Shown one piece after another: positions 1 through 11,725 of a DNA stretch of 64,000 bases. The translations under genes were made by a program, and so were the position numbers. Location of the stretch: contig NC_081541.1 of the NCBI RefSeq assembly GCF_901000735.1, forward strand, positions 43,245,021 through 43,309,020. Direction: 5' to 3'. The notes beneath the pieces were generated by a model. It was not told the origin of the DNA. It was given only the letters and a program-made list of their open reading frames with translations, and did no database searches. The stretch is from Corylus avellana. Taxonomy: Eukaryota; Streptophyta; Magnoliopsida; Fagales; Betulaceae. Positions within the stretch are counted from its first letter, which is position 1. The number at the start of each line of letters is the position of its first letter.

Positions 1-198
1 GGTAGCTATAGCAAGACTGGTTTTCAAAGTTTGTACTACAAGTCTAGAAAGTCTTATAAACATGATAGATACGAAAGAGTGTGTAGCCCATAAATCAAAC
101 AAAATTGAAGCCTCAAAACCGAAACCTATCACCACTTTCGATCCCCCTTCTATCTCTCTCGGAATAAGCGAGTAGGCTCATACTGGCGCCAAAGGCCT

Positions 199-703
199 CT
201 AAGTATTCCCCAACTGAGGAACTACTTTGCCCACGCAATCCTTGCTGAAATTACCGAACTGGCCGCACCAGTAGCACGTCCCCCGCACCCATCCTACAGA
301 GTCCCCAGTAAACCTTGTTGCACTTCCAACACAAATTCGTCGTCTGACCTTTTTGGTGTTGTTGGGCCTCGGAGGTACTCGGGGCATGTCCTTGTGGTCG
401 CTGGGGTGGATAACTTCCCACTGCTATTCTTTTACCTGGCCCGACTACTCCAAACAAAGTACCAGGTCCTTGAGCCTTTCTCTTCTAGTCTGCAAACTCC
501 ACCACATTCTCCTTCAAACTTTCCTCATAGATCGAAGCCCAATCCACTAACTGAGAGAAATTGCGAATGTCAAAGCAGGCCATCATGTCTGAATACAGGT
601 GCATGTTCAAACCCTGCTCGAACTTCTTCGCCTTCTTCTCCTCATCTGGGATGAGGTACATGCCGAACCTCGACAGCTGAAGAACCGACTCGGTTAGAAC
701 CAA
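199..703 (-). pseudogene. Decayed Ty3/gypsy gag fragment
   Basis: Two minus-strand reading frames separated by a frameshift and stops look like a retrotransposon gag. The 485-703 piece has the KKAKKFEQGLN and FSQLVDWASIYEESLKE segments, which resemble the end of the plant gypsy gag domain. The 199-387 piece holds CYWCGQFGNFSKDC, the CX2CX4HX4C zinc knuckle with the histidine replaced by asparagine. No protease or reverse transcriptase follows, because the window edge is reached. It is non-functional as read. The family call rests on general resemblance only. Confidence 0.65.
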
Positions 704-799
704 GCGACCAACCTATGGACTAAGTCCTAACAACTAACTAGCCTATTCTCTGATGTGATCATTGCCTAGGCTTTCTTTTCCTATATCTTATAGTCTTTA

Positions 800-2900
800 G
801 AGCATAAGACTCTCATACTAACTATAACGCCTTATGGAAATCAATTCATTGGTAATTGACCCTATGGTTCGTCTCCTAGCCTTATCCCTCACGGGACAAG
901 ACTTAGGGATCTTAACCCCTCATAATCTAGAGAATACAGTGGAAGACTTCAACTACAGGAATAAGGAAGTAATAACTATATACCACAATTATAACCACTA
1001 GAGTAAAGATAAAACCTCATAACATAGATAAATCTTTCAAGTGTACTGGTCAAAGACCGATCATCAAAATATATTACAGGCCATAAGATAATTGTATGAA
1101 AATAAGATAACAAAATCAACGCCTAAGTTTAAGTAGTGCTAGAATGATCACTATCTCTATCATCTCTGCCTATGAGGTTCCTCCTTCATCCCACATGTAC
1201 TTCAACCATACCAGGTCCATATCCTCAAAAATGACTTGGATCAGGTCCTGGGCCACCACTATGATGTTGTCCGAATGCATCCTTCTTTATGCTAGCTAAA
1301 CCATGCAATTTACACATAATGAAGGGAGAAAATAAAAGGGGTAAGTCTAAAGGCTTAATGAGTAATAATGCACATAATACCCATGTCATTTAGTGATGAA
1401 CTCCGTTTGGTAAATTATGCAACAATTTAGGTATGACAGTTATCTATGAATGCAGTATAAATATAGTACATGCTATAATCATTAGAATCAGTGATAGTTC
1501 AACTGTTTGGTTTACCCAAGGTATTACCCATTTTCAGCAAGGTTGACGTTATCTCGAAAAACCTGTAATACAATGTCGATGCCTCCGACCATTGTATGCT
1601 ACCATCTATAACATTAGCAACCCAATCGAGTCCGACCTTGGGTGGCCCACGTAACTAATGATGTATGTCTTGTAGTGACTTGCTCGGTAAGGTTGCGCTA
1701 GTCACAAAATAACCAATAGATTCAATGCTCATATAACACATAGACCAAATATGTATAGTAAGCTCATGATCATTATCCCGCACGTACCAATGTATCATGC
1801 CATACAATGCAATTAGTCTTGTCCGTATTTTACATGCATGCTTTTACAAATCTCATCGTTTCATTATCTTGTTAAGTAGCATATTTTCACAAATGATAGA
1901 GTTCATGGTGCAACAAAATATATTTTATGAAGGTTGTAAATATGCATGTTTGGTACAAAAATAGTCTTGCAATGGGGGAAAATAAATGGATAGCATTATG
2001 TGAGTTTGTACTCACCCGGATCGTATAAATCCTTTAAAAATTCCTCCAAGGGGTCCGAGTTCTTCAAATCTATGAAAAACCAAACATTTGTCCTAATTTC
2101 AATCTAAAACGACCCTAGAGCATAAAAGCAAGACCGTAGAAGTTGGGGTCAAAATGGCATTCTCCTAAAACACTTTTGGGTGAGCGCTCGTGCCCTAGGC
2201 TCAGTGTTCGACCAGAGAGTTCAGGTAGAACCTCATTTTGGTCCAACCATCTCCTAAGCCTCTTCAACTGGTCCTAAGGCTACAAAAAGGCCTTCTAACA
2301 CTCCCTAACCCAAAACCACATCTTCATGCAATAAGAATAAGTCTAATGGAAAGGAAAAGCTTATTACATGATCAAGATTTCCACTTCTAGGTATCTAGCA
2401 ACTAAGCTACTATAAAGCTAGCATAACATCTAAAGAAAAATACTAGAGAGAGATGATTATTGTAATACAGCAAGATCCTCAAGAAGCTCATTCTTCTCTC
2501 CAAGAACACCAAGGTAAACACTCAAGGCTCACAACAACACTCAAGCAGCAATTTTAGAGGGTAACAAAGGCTAAATGAGCTTAAGGGTCGAATGGGGGGT
2601 CCTATTTATAGGGAGAAAAAGCTGAGGGCTCTGCAGGCGCAGGCCTGCAAAGCAGCAAGCGCTCGGTACTATAGTGCCAAGCAATCGCGTACTATTTATC
2701 CAGTTATTTTAGGGTTGCAGTCGTACGCTCGGGCAATATCTAGTGGTCAACCAAAAGTCAACGTACGCTCGGGTCGGGCTGGTCCCTACATGAGTGCTCA
2801 TGTATTGTTTACAGGTGAGCGCTTGTGTGTTTCTCACACGAGCGTTCAGCCAGAAGGTCTGAAATCCCCAAAATGACCCTCCAGCTGTCCCTAGTGACCC
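800..2900 (-). mobile_element. Probable gypsy primer-binding site and LTR remnant
   Basis: Upstream of the gag remnant on the minus strand, positions 808-819 read as a degenerate complement of the initiator-Met tRNA primer site (ACTCTCATACTA against GCTCTGATACCA, 9 of 12). It is followed by ACTATAACGCC, close to the ACTGTAACGCC that ends many plant gypsy LTRs in this orientation. DNA up to about 2900 has no gene and contains repeated GCTCG/CGAGC-rich stretches at 2170-2220 and 2660-2850, as in LTR U3 regions. The far LTR edge was not found. The limits are inferred. Confidence 0.45.
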
Positions 2901-3540
2901 AAAGATTCAATTAATCTCATAACCAAGATATCTAAGCCTAGTTAATTATTTAAATCACTACAGTACGCATATACCACGCGTGTCGTTGAGCATGGCAGCA
3001 AAGTCGTGCACTGAGGCATCATTGTACATGACGACAACAACATTGCACGTGTGGCACTTGCAACATTGTGAGCTACCGCTCACATGCAGTAGAAACACCA
3101 CTATGGTTGGTAGTAGATGGTCTACTCTATGCAGGTCGAGCCCCACACTATTGTGCACTACACCACATAGCCAAATCAGGATGGATAGCACAACTAGATG
3201 AGGTTGCAACATGCGGCCAGTTTAAGTCGCCACTGTTGATCGGTGACAATGGCAGCTGCGAAGTGTGTTAAAAGGAAAAAAATTCCTACGTACCATATAT
3301 GTCTTGTCTTGTTATTTTAAAAGTTGTTAAAATGTATAGAAAGTTTAACCTGTGTCTATAGGTCTTACACAGGTGTGCAAATCAAACTCCAAATAATGTA
3401 CAAAACACCCTAGGGTGTGAAGGAATGTGATATGTCAAATTTGCAACGTGTTAAATAAAACAGTTGCAACTTAAGATATGAAACTGAGAGAGGCTGTTCC
3501 CTTAAGATAAGAAAGGGAAAAGTTTTTGGATTGTAAAGGT
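2900..3540. other. Unassigned stretch
   Basis: A richer-GC patch at 2980-3270 is open in more than one frame, but no frame resembles a protein family I know and there is no splice or promoter context. I see no gene here. Confidence 0.4.
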
Positions 3541-4140
3541 GCCACAAATGTGCTCGTGGCTTGGAGAAAACTGTTCAAAATGAGGGAAGTTGTTCAAAAC
3601 TTTATACTCTTAAGTACGAGAGATGGTAGTAATATCTTTCTTTGACTTGCTAGATGGCATTTAGATTGGATTTTATATGATAGATATGGACATAGGATCA
3701 TCTAAGATTCTGGTAGCAAAAAATGATGCTAACTTGTCATATGTGATCAAAGGGCAGAGGTAGTGTTGGCCTCCAACAAGATCAAAGGAACTAGTGCACA
3801 TTCAAAGTCAACTTCCCTTGGTAACAATTGGAGAGAAAGACCAACTTATTTGGAGTATAGTAAAGAGAGGTATATATAATGTGGTTGAAACTTGGGAGAC
3901 CACTCGGATGAGGACTCCTTCTGTTAACTAGTGAAAATTGTATGGTTTAGTTCTTTCATTCTATGGCTTACTATGAAAGATGATTTAGTAACATGGGAGA
4001 AAATGGTGTGATTGGGAGATGGTGGGGATTTGCAATGTGTATTCTCTAAGGGGTGTATTGAATGGGGAGAACACTTGTTTTTTCTTTGTGGATTGAGTTA
4101 AAAACTTTGGATGGAGATTTTGAAGGCCTAATTGATAATA
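3540..4140 (+). pseudogene. Decayed L1 (LINE) ORF2 C-terminal fragment with zf-RVT-like region
   Basis: Read across several stops and frame changes, the plus strand gives the pattern of the region after plant L1 reverse transcriptase: a DGSNI piece near 3620, GEKDQLIWSIVKRG near 3830, and a zf-RVT-like stretch with TWEKM, LQCVFSKGC and EHLFFLCG around 3995-4100. These match the family pattern of a W..C..C..E..HLFF.C block. No intact frame remains, so this is a relic. The start is uncertain. Confidence 0.6.
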
Positions 4141-4255
4141 TGTAGATTAGTTAGACTAATGCTCTGTCTTGGGGTGTGCAGGATGTAAAATAAAAAAAAA
4201 AAGATGAAAGTTTGTAAAGGAAGAAGAAGATGAAAATCACGAAGGTAAAACTAAA

Positions 4256-7175
4256 AGACTACATTTGTTTTGTTTCTATTAACTTTCCTTGGTTATAAGA
4301 GAGAATAACATATAGGCATATGAAGGGAACACATCTCATAAATTATGGATTGGAAGACTGCTTGTTGGAGTGAAAGCATGAGCTATTGTGGGCGTGAATC
4401 AGCGTAAATTGAGGGAAATAGTTGTTGAGTGTCAACTTGAAGTCTAGGATTGAGCTGCTGTCAGTCGTGACTTTTATCACTTTAACACAAGATTTAGTGA
4501 ATGATAGTATGAAATCAGTGTTATGTAGATGAGGCTAGAAGCAGCTGTGTATCATATTTGGAAGCTTAGAAATGACATTAAACACGCAAATCATCTCAAA
4601 TCAGAGGAATGTGTTTATGCAAATCAAGTGGGAGATTCGATCATGGTTGGTAGCTAAAGGTCACTTTCAACGAACAAGGGAGAATGAAAATTTGTGCGTT
4701 AATTGAGGGATCTCTACTAGTATTCTTGGTAAATAGTATAGGATGGTGTTTTATTTGTTTTGTATATTTTGAACTTAAATTCTGCTATATAGTTACATAA
4801 TAATTGTAAATAGTGGTATGCAAAATATGGAATAAGAGAGCTTGTAGTTTGGTTGAATTCCTACATTGTGCAATTTGTTCCACCTGTTTTAGCTGGAGTG
4901 TTTGTATCTCTTGAGTTTAGTTGGTCAAATTTACTCATTCTTCCCCCCCAAAATAATTAAGATAGAAAACATATATGAACTAATGCCCAGTCTATATGCC
5001 AGGGAAACAATTGCAATGGATAACTCTTGCAATTGAAGATGTTGATTAAAGATCCTTGCTTAAACTATAATCAGATTATTGAGTGGGGAATTCAAGACTG
5101 GATGGGGAAGGACCTTATGTCGATTAAGTTTAGAGGCTATTGTTTATCATTTTGTTAGTTTTTATGCGTTGGCTAAATTTGATGTCAAAACTATGGTTCT
5201 AATAGTACAATTTTCTCAAAGCTTAGTTATGAAGAACCACCAAGAAACTCTTCTGTTTTCTCGTCTGCAATGTGTACGAATGAGAGGATCATAGAAGAGC
5301 CATCGAGAAGCTCATCTGCGATCTTGGTTGCAATCCGTCCGAACAAGCAATTTGATGAAGAGTCACTGAGATGCTCGTCCACAATGGTGTCTATAGAACG
5401 TATAGACGAAATGTTCAGATAAGAGCCACCAAGATGCTCGTCTACAATAGTGTCTGAAGGGCATACAGACGAGAGGTTTAGTGATGACCCACCGAAATAT
5501 TTGTCTATAGTATTGTCTGAAGAGCATACAAATGCACCACTTCAGAAATTCATGCTTATTTTAGTCAACTTAGTTGCGTACAAACAAGTAAACCACTCGT
5601 CTAGATGCTACCTTAATATAAGCTATAATCCTATTTCAGTTTGTATTTCTTTAAGCTAGGGTTTTGAGAAGTCTATTTAAAGGGACTTCTAAGCACAATT
5701 TTTTTAAGGATTAAAACCTAGAATTTAGTGTGCTAAGAGATATTTTTAGAATGAGAGCATCCAAATTGCTTCTATCTTAGAGTTTTGGTTATAAATCTCA
5801 ATCGTTCTTCACCAACTACTGAATCCTATCGGAATTTGGATATATGGAAGATCAAGTAAAAGAAATTTCCCGACGTTTTGATAACCTATTGCGGTAGTAA
5901 GTAAGTGGGTTGCTTATTTATAATTAATGGAAGAGAGTGTCAACTTTAAAGGTTTTCTAAGTGTGAACTTCTTGTAACTCTATTTCTTTTATAGTTGATT
6001 GATTTTCTGGGTTGGCTACTGCAAAGTGGTTTTACTTTTGAAAAGTTCTTCCAAAGGTTTCTACTTTGTCACCAAAATATATGTGTTGATTGATTTATCA
6101 CTTTATTTATATTTGGTGAATGTTTGTGTGGTAGCTAAATTTTTTTAATTCTGCATTATTGTGCAAACACCTATTCAACCCCCCTTCTAAGTGTCATATA
6201 GAGTTTGTATTTATATTTTCAATTTGTGGATGCAAATAAATACTCTTAAACATGAGAATCAGCCAAAAACTGAGGAAGAAATAATTCATATATGACAGCA
6301 AAAACTACACCGAAAGAATAGATGGTCTCTCCCTCCCTTCCATAGATCCTCTACAAAAGACACATAGAACATCCCCATTATAACACAAACTAGCCATCAT
6401 TTCCCCTGTTATAAGTCAATAGTTATATCCTCCACACCTCAAATTCTAATTCTACCCCTCCACTTTTGCAATTGTTTGGTTTTTTATTTTTTTAATAAAA
6501 ACTCGGACCTCAAAAGCGTACTAGGCCATGATTGCATTTCGTTTCAAAGATCGTCAACAATATTTTGGCTAAGTTTCACCAACTCGGGGTTTTTATTCCT
6601 CTTCTTCATCTTGTTAAACTTAATCGAATCATTATATTCATCATTTCTTGTTAGTATAAAATTTTGTGTAAAATAGTAATTTAACATGATTTTTTTTATA
6701 TTATTCAATACCGGAAAAAGGAAAAGTGAGATTTTACATAATATCAAAAGCTAAGGCTTTGAGTTGAAACATTATCTTCATCATTCACTTATTTCAATAA
6801 AATATCTCATGTGTTAAACACCATTTATTGAAAAAAAAGTTTGAGTCTATGTGGGATAATAATAAGTCTTAATAAAATAATTGAATTTACTTTTTCATAT
6901 TAACTTAATTTTTTTAGCATAAGTGATTATTTAACACAATTTTCATGATTTATCTTCATAATCTGGATTGTAAATATTGTTATACATGAACTTGCTTGTT
7001 AGCTAAATTAGCTAAAATAAAAAACAGAAAAAGAAAAAATATCAAAAAAAAATTGGAGGTGGCTATGGGTGGCTCTTTGGCCATTTAGGGGTGGCCAGGC
7101 CAGGCCACTCCCACCTGTCTGAATTGGTGGCGAGATGGGGGCAACCACTCTTTAAGGTGGCTCGGCTGTCCTCAT
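4256..7175. repeat. 2.9 kb duplicated segment, left copy, ending at a gap
   Basis: This segment is repeated at 8814-11725 with an offset of 4558 that holds until about 6830. Up to there I found one base difference (near 4270). In the last ~345 bp about ten differences and small indels appear. The left copy ends exactly at the N run and the right copy begins exactly at the other N run. No intact gene lies within. Confidence 0.95.
4900..6230 (+). mobile_element. Probable Ty1/copia-like LTR remnant
   Basis: Contains a block of imperfect ~66 bp repeats at 5270-5540 (recurring AGATGCTCGTCTACAATAG and TACAGACGA), a TATA-like TCTATTTAAAGGG near 5670, and at the far end ACACCTATTCAACCCCCCTT near 6170. 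That last motif resembles the stretch just inside SIRE/Maximus-type copia elements. No coding domain is present. The same sequence recurs at about 9458-10790 in the second copy. The assignment is an inference from motif resemblance. Confidence 0.4.
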
Positions 7176-7275
7176 NNNNNNNNNNNNNNNNNNNNNNNNN
7201 NNNNNNNNNNNNNNNNNNNNNNNNNNNNNNNNNNNNNNNNNNNNNNNNNNNNNNNNNNNNNNNNNNNNNNNNNNN
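7176..7275. other. Assembly gap (100 N)
   Basis: Exactly 100 N, the conventional size for a gap of unknown length. Confidence 0.99.
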
Positions 7276-7619
7276 TGTTACTATAATGTTGTTCTTATTT
7301 AAGAATATGTGACAAGTGAGATATGTAAAGAGGTGACATTTTTTTATTTTTTAACTATTTCACAATTCTTTGCTAAAAAAAATATATATCAAAAGTTGGT
7401 TAGACTACCACGATAGCATTGTGAGATAGTTCTAAGGGTAAAAATGTAATTTCTGGTATTACTTATATGCTAAAGCTCTCACAAAAAAGATAACAATTCT
7501 GTTTTCATCAATTAATGGAAAGCTAAGCAAGCAATGCATTACCTCTTTTCGATTAAAAAGAGTTGGGTGGTTCAAATTGCTAAGCAAGCTAAACTCCTTA
7601 CCAAATTAAAAGTTGGAAC

Positions 7620-8090
7620 TCAAGGATTCTGCGTGTAGATGCCGTCTCGGTGTTTCTTGACATGCTCAAAGCATGCTAATAAACATTTCACATAATCGCC
7701 ATTGAAATGTGAAGTGATCAGTTCTACAGCTTTTGGTCTTGAATAGCAATTGAGTCTGATGCAATTTCTAATGGGAGGGCCCATAGCTGGGTCATGAACA
7801 ATATGATCATCCATGCAGTGAAGAAAACCAACACGAATACATGAAATATGTTCAAATTCGAAAAGTGTCCCTGTTTCTTTAATACTTTCACAAGCTTTCA
7901 CTTTTTCTGCGAGGCAAGTTCTCATTGATCCTATAACTTCATCAAGTTCCGAGGAATAAGATAGCCGAATGGGAGATGAAGATAGACAAAATGAGATAGG
8001 AGAAAGGTTATTGGCTTGCACATTAAGGAGAATAAGGGTAAGCAATTTCATCATCACAAACGCAAGTTTTCTAACATATTTGGTAACCAT
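7620..8090 (-). CDS. Possible small secreted cysteine-rich protein (unrecognised)
   Basis: Single-exon frame of 156 residues, the only sizeable frame in the orphan contig. The N-terminus has basic residues and a hydrophobic core (LAFVMMKLLTLILL) ending VQA, a plausible signal peptide cut near residue 27. The mature part has paired cysteines: CX7C at TCLAEKVKAC, CX7C at CIRVGFLHC, CX4C at CIRLNC and CX3C at CLLAC. That is suggestive of disulfide pairing, but I do not recognise the family. A TATA-like ATATAAG lies near 8180 on the minus strand, about 95 bp upstream of the ATG, and a 20-bp homopolymer A run sits in the leader. It may be real, or partial if introns exist beyond the gaps. Confidence 0.4.
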   Translation of the reverse strand: MVTKYVRKLAFVMMKLLTLILLNVQANNLSPISFCLSSSPIRLSYSSELDEVIGSMRTCLAEKVKACESIKETGTLFEFEHISCIRVGFLHCMDDHIVHDPAMGPPIRNCIRLNCYSRPKAVELITSHFNGDYVKCLLACFEHVKKHRDGIYTQNP

Positions 8091-8713
8091 TGTTTTTTTT
8101 TTTTTTTTTTCACACTTAAGAAACTTTCTTATTTTGAGGTGTAATTCAAATGAGAATTAAGGCTTAAACACTTGCACTTATATGTAAGTGAAATAACTTT
8201 TAGTTAGAGCAAAAGGTTTAATAGTTCTTAATTGACTTATTCTTAAAGTAATTTTATTCAAAAAAGTGTTTTTTAACCTTTCGGATTTTTAGAAGTATAA
8301 CTTCTTTATACAATAAAGTGACTTTCGGTTAGAGCATACACGTTCTTTCCCTGTGCCTCTATTGTGTTCGAAATCAAAGTCACAAAAGAGAGAACATTTT
8401 CATATATATATATATATATATAATGAAAAGTTTCCATTCGTAAATAGCTGTCAATTCAAATAGAACCCTCTTTAAGAAAATATTCATGAAAACAACTATT
8501 GACCCTTTTGAGTTTAGGAAAATTCTTTTAAATCTTACTCATTTGGAAGCTTATAAACCTAACCATGAGACATGTTTTCTTTCCTAATTAAGAAAAAAAA
8601 AAAAAAAAAAAAAGCCACCCAACTTATTTTTTATTTTTTGATGTGTCTACACAAGAGGGAGATTCGAAGAAATTACTTGATTATCTTGACTCAAAGCCAC
8701 TTCACAAGAAAAG

Positions 8714-8813
8714 NNNNNNNNNNNNNNNNNNNNNNNNNNNNNNNNNNNNNNNNNNNNNNNNNNNNNNNNNNNNNNNNNNNNNNNNNNNNNNNNNNNNNNN
8801 NNNNNNNNNNNNN
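8714..8813. other. Assembly gap (100 N)
   Basis: Exactly 100 N. It bounds the orphan contig 7276-8713 on its right. Confidence 0.99.
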
Positions 8814-11725
8814 AGACTACATTTGTCTTGTTTCTATTAACTTTCCTTGGTTATAAGAGAGAATAACATATAGGCATATGAAGGGAACACATCTCATAAA
8901 TTATGGATTGGAAGACTGCTTGTTGGAGTGAAAGCATGAGCTATTGTGGGCGTGAATCAGCGTAAATTGAGGGAAATAGTTGTTGAGTGTCAACTTGAAG
9001 TCTAGGATTGAGCTGCTGTCAGTCGTGACTTTTATCACTTTAACACAAGATTTAGTGAATGATAGTATGAAATCAGTGTTATGTAGATGAGGCTAGAAGC
9101 AGCTGTGTATCATATTTGGAAGCTTAGAAATGACATTAAACACGCAAATCATCTCAAATCAGAGGAATGTGTTTATGCAAATCAAGTGGGAGATTCGATC
9201 ATGGTTGGTAGCTAAAGGTCACTTTCAACGAACAAGGGAGAATGAAAATTTGTGCGTTAATTGAGGGATCTCTACTAGTATTCTTGGTAAATAGTATAGG
9301 ATGGTGTTTTATTTGTTTTGTATATTTTGAACTTAAATTCTGCTATATAGTTACATAATAATTGTAAATAGTGGTATGCAAAATATGGAATAAGAGAGCT
9401 TGTAGTTTGGTTGAATTCCTACATTGTGCAATTTGTTCCACCTGTTTTAGCTGGAGTGTTTGTATCTCTTGAGTTTAGTTGGTCAAATTTACTCATTCTT
9501 CCCCCCCAAAATAATTAAGATAGAAAACATATATGAACTAATGCCCAGTCTATATGCCAGGGAAACAATTGCAATGGATAACTCTTGCAATTGAAGATGT
9601 TGATTAAAGATCCTTGCTTAAACTATAATCAGATTATTGAGTGGGGAATTCAAGACTGGATGGGGAAGGACCTTATGTCGATTAAGTTTAGAGGCTATTG
9701 TTTATCATTTTGTTAGTTTTTATGCGTTGGCTAAATTTGATGTCAAAACTATGGTTCTAATAGTACAATTTTCTCAAAGCTTAGTTATGAAGAACCACCA
9801 AGAAACTCTTCTGTTTTCTCGTCTGCAATGTGTACGAATGAGAGGATCATAGAAGAGCCATCGAGAAGCTCATCTGCGATCTTGGTTGCAATCCGTCCGA
9901 ACAAGCAATTTGATGAAGAGTCACTGAGATGCTCGTCCACAATGGTGTCTATAGAACGTATAGACGAAATGTTCAGATAAGAGCCACCAAGATGCTCGTC
10001 TACAATAGTGTCTGAAGGGCATACAGACGAGAGGTTTAGTGATGACCCACCGAAATATTTGTCTATAGTATTGTCTGAAGAGCATACAAATGCACCACTT
10101 CAGAAATTCATGCTTATTTTAGTCAACTTAGTTGCGTACAAACAAGTAAACCACTCGTCTAGATGCTACCTTAATATAAGCTATAATCCTATTTCAGTTT
10201 GTATTTCTTTAAGCTAGGGTTTTGAGAAGTCTATTTAAAGGGACTTCTAAGCACAATTTTTTTAAGGATTAAAACCTAGAATTTAGTGTGCTAAGAGATA
10301 TTTTTAGAATGAGAGCATCCAAATTGCTTCTATCTTAGAGTTTTGGTTATAAATCTCAATCGTTCTTCACCAACTACTGAATCCTATCGGAATTTGGATA
10401 TATGGAAGATCAAGTAAAAGAAATTTCCCGACGTTTTGATAACCTATTGCGGTAGTAAGTAAGTGGGTTGCTTATTTATAATTAATGGAAGAGAGTGTCA
10501 ACTTTAAAGGTTTTCTAAGTGTGAACTTCTTGTAACTCTATTTCTTTTATAGTTGATTGATTTTCTGGGTTGGCTACTGCAAAGTGGTTTTACTTTTGAA
10601 AAGTTCTTCCAAAGGTTTCTACTTTGTCACCAAAATATATGTGTTGATTGATTTATCACTTTATTTATATTTGGTGAATGTTTGTGTGGTAGCTAAATTT
10701 TTTTAATTCTGCATTATTGTGCAAACACCTATTCAACCCCCCTTCTAAGTGTCATATAGAGTTTGTATTTATATTTTCAATTTGTGGATGCAAATAAATA
10801 CTCTTAAACATGAGAATCAGCCAAAAACTGAGGAAGAAATAATTCATATATGACAGCAAAAACTACACCGAAAGAATAGATGGTCTCTCCCTCCCTTCCA
10901 TAGATCCTCTACAAAAGACACATAGAACATCCCCATTATAACACAAACTAGCCATCATTTCCCCTGTTATAAGTCAATAGTTATATCCTCCACACCTCAA
11001 ATTCTAATTCTACCCCTCCACTTTTGCAATTGTTTGGTTTTTTATTTTTTTAATAAAAACTCGGACCTCAAAAGCGTACTAGGCCATGATTGCATTTCGT
11101 TTCAAAGATCGTCAACAATATTTTGGCTAAGTTTCACCAACTCGGGGTTTTTATTCCTCTTCTTCATCTTGTTAAACTTAATCGAATCATTATATTCATC
11201 ATTTCTTGTTAGTATAAAATTTTGTGTAAAATAGTAATTTAACATGATTTTTTTTATATTATTCAATACCGGAAAAAGGAAAAGTGAGATTTTACATAAT
11301 ATCAAAAGCTAAGGCTTTGAGTTGAAACATTATCTTCATCATTCACTTATTTCAATAAAATATCTCATGTGTTAAACACCATTTATTGAAAAAAAGTTTG
11401 AGTCTATGTTGGATAATAATAAGTCCTAATAAAATAATAGAATTTACTTTTTCATATTAACTTAATTTTTTTAGCATAAGTGATTATTTAACACAATTTT
11501 CATGATTTATCTTCATAATCTGGATTGTAAATATTGTTATACATGAACTTGCTTGTTAGCTAAATTAGCTAAAATCAAAAACAGAAAAAGAAAAAATATC
11601 AAAAAAAATTGGAGGTGGCTATGGGTAGCCCTTTGGCCATTAGGGGTGGCCAGGCCACTCCCACCTGGCTGAATTGGTGGCGAGATGGGGGCAACCACTC
11701 TTTGAGGTGGCTCGGCTGTCCTCAT
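8814..11725. repeat. 2.9 kb duplicated segment, right copy, starting at a gap
   Basis: Near-identical partner of 4256-7175. The sequence continues without a break past 11725, whereas the left copy stops at the corresponding base. That is the geometry of two overlapping contigs that were not merged. Confidence 0.95.
9458..10790 (+). mobile_element. Second copy of the copia-like LTR remnant
   Basis: The same LTR-like sequence as 4900-6230, inside the duplicated segment. It should count as one locus if the duplication is an assembly overlap. Confidence 0.35.

Noticed and set aside
394..654. 86-codon plus-strand frame
   Set aside because: Antisense shadow of the gag remnant.
2958..3271. Overlapping frames on both strands in a GC-richer patch
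   Set aside because: Frames on both strands are open by composition; none resembles a known protein.
5079..5659. Short plus-strand proteins of 69-71 residues, repeated at 9637-10217
   Set aside because: They fall in the tandem-repeat U3-like part of an LTR remnant, and the duplicate frames only reflect the 2.9 kb duplication.
4256..11725. A composite transposon bounded by 2.9 kb direct repeats
   Set aside because: The repeat ends coincide exactly with N gaps and there are no transposon-type termini or target duplications. Contig overlap explains it better.
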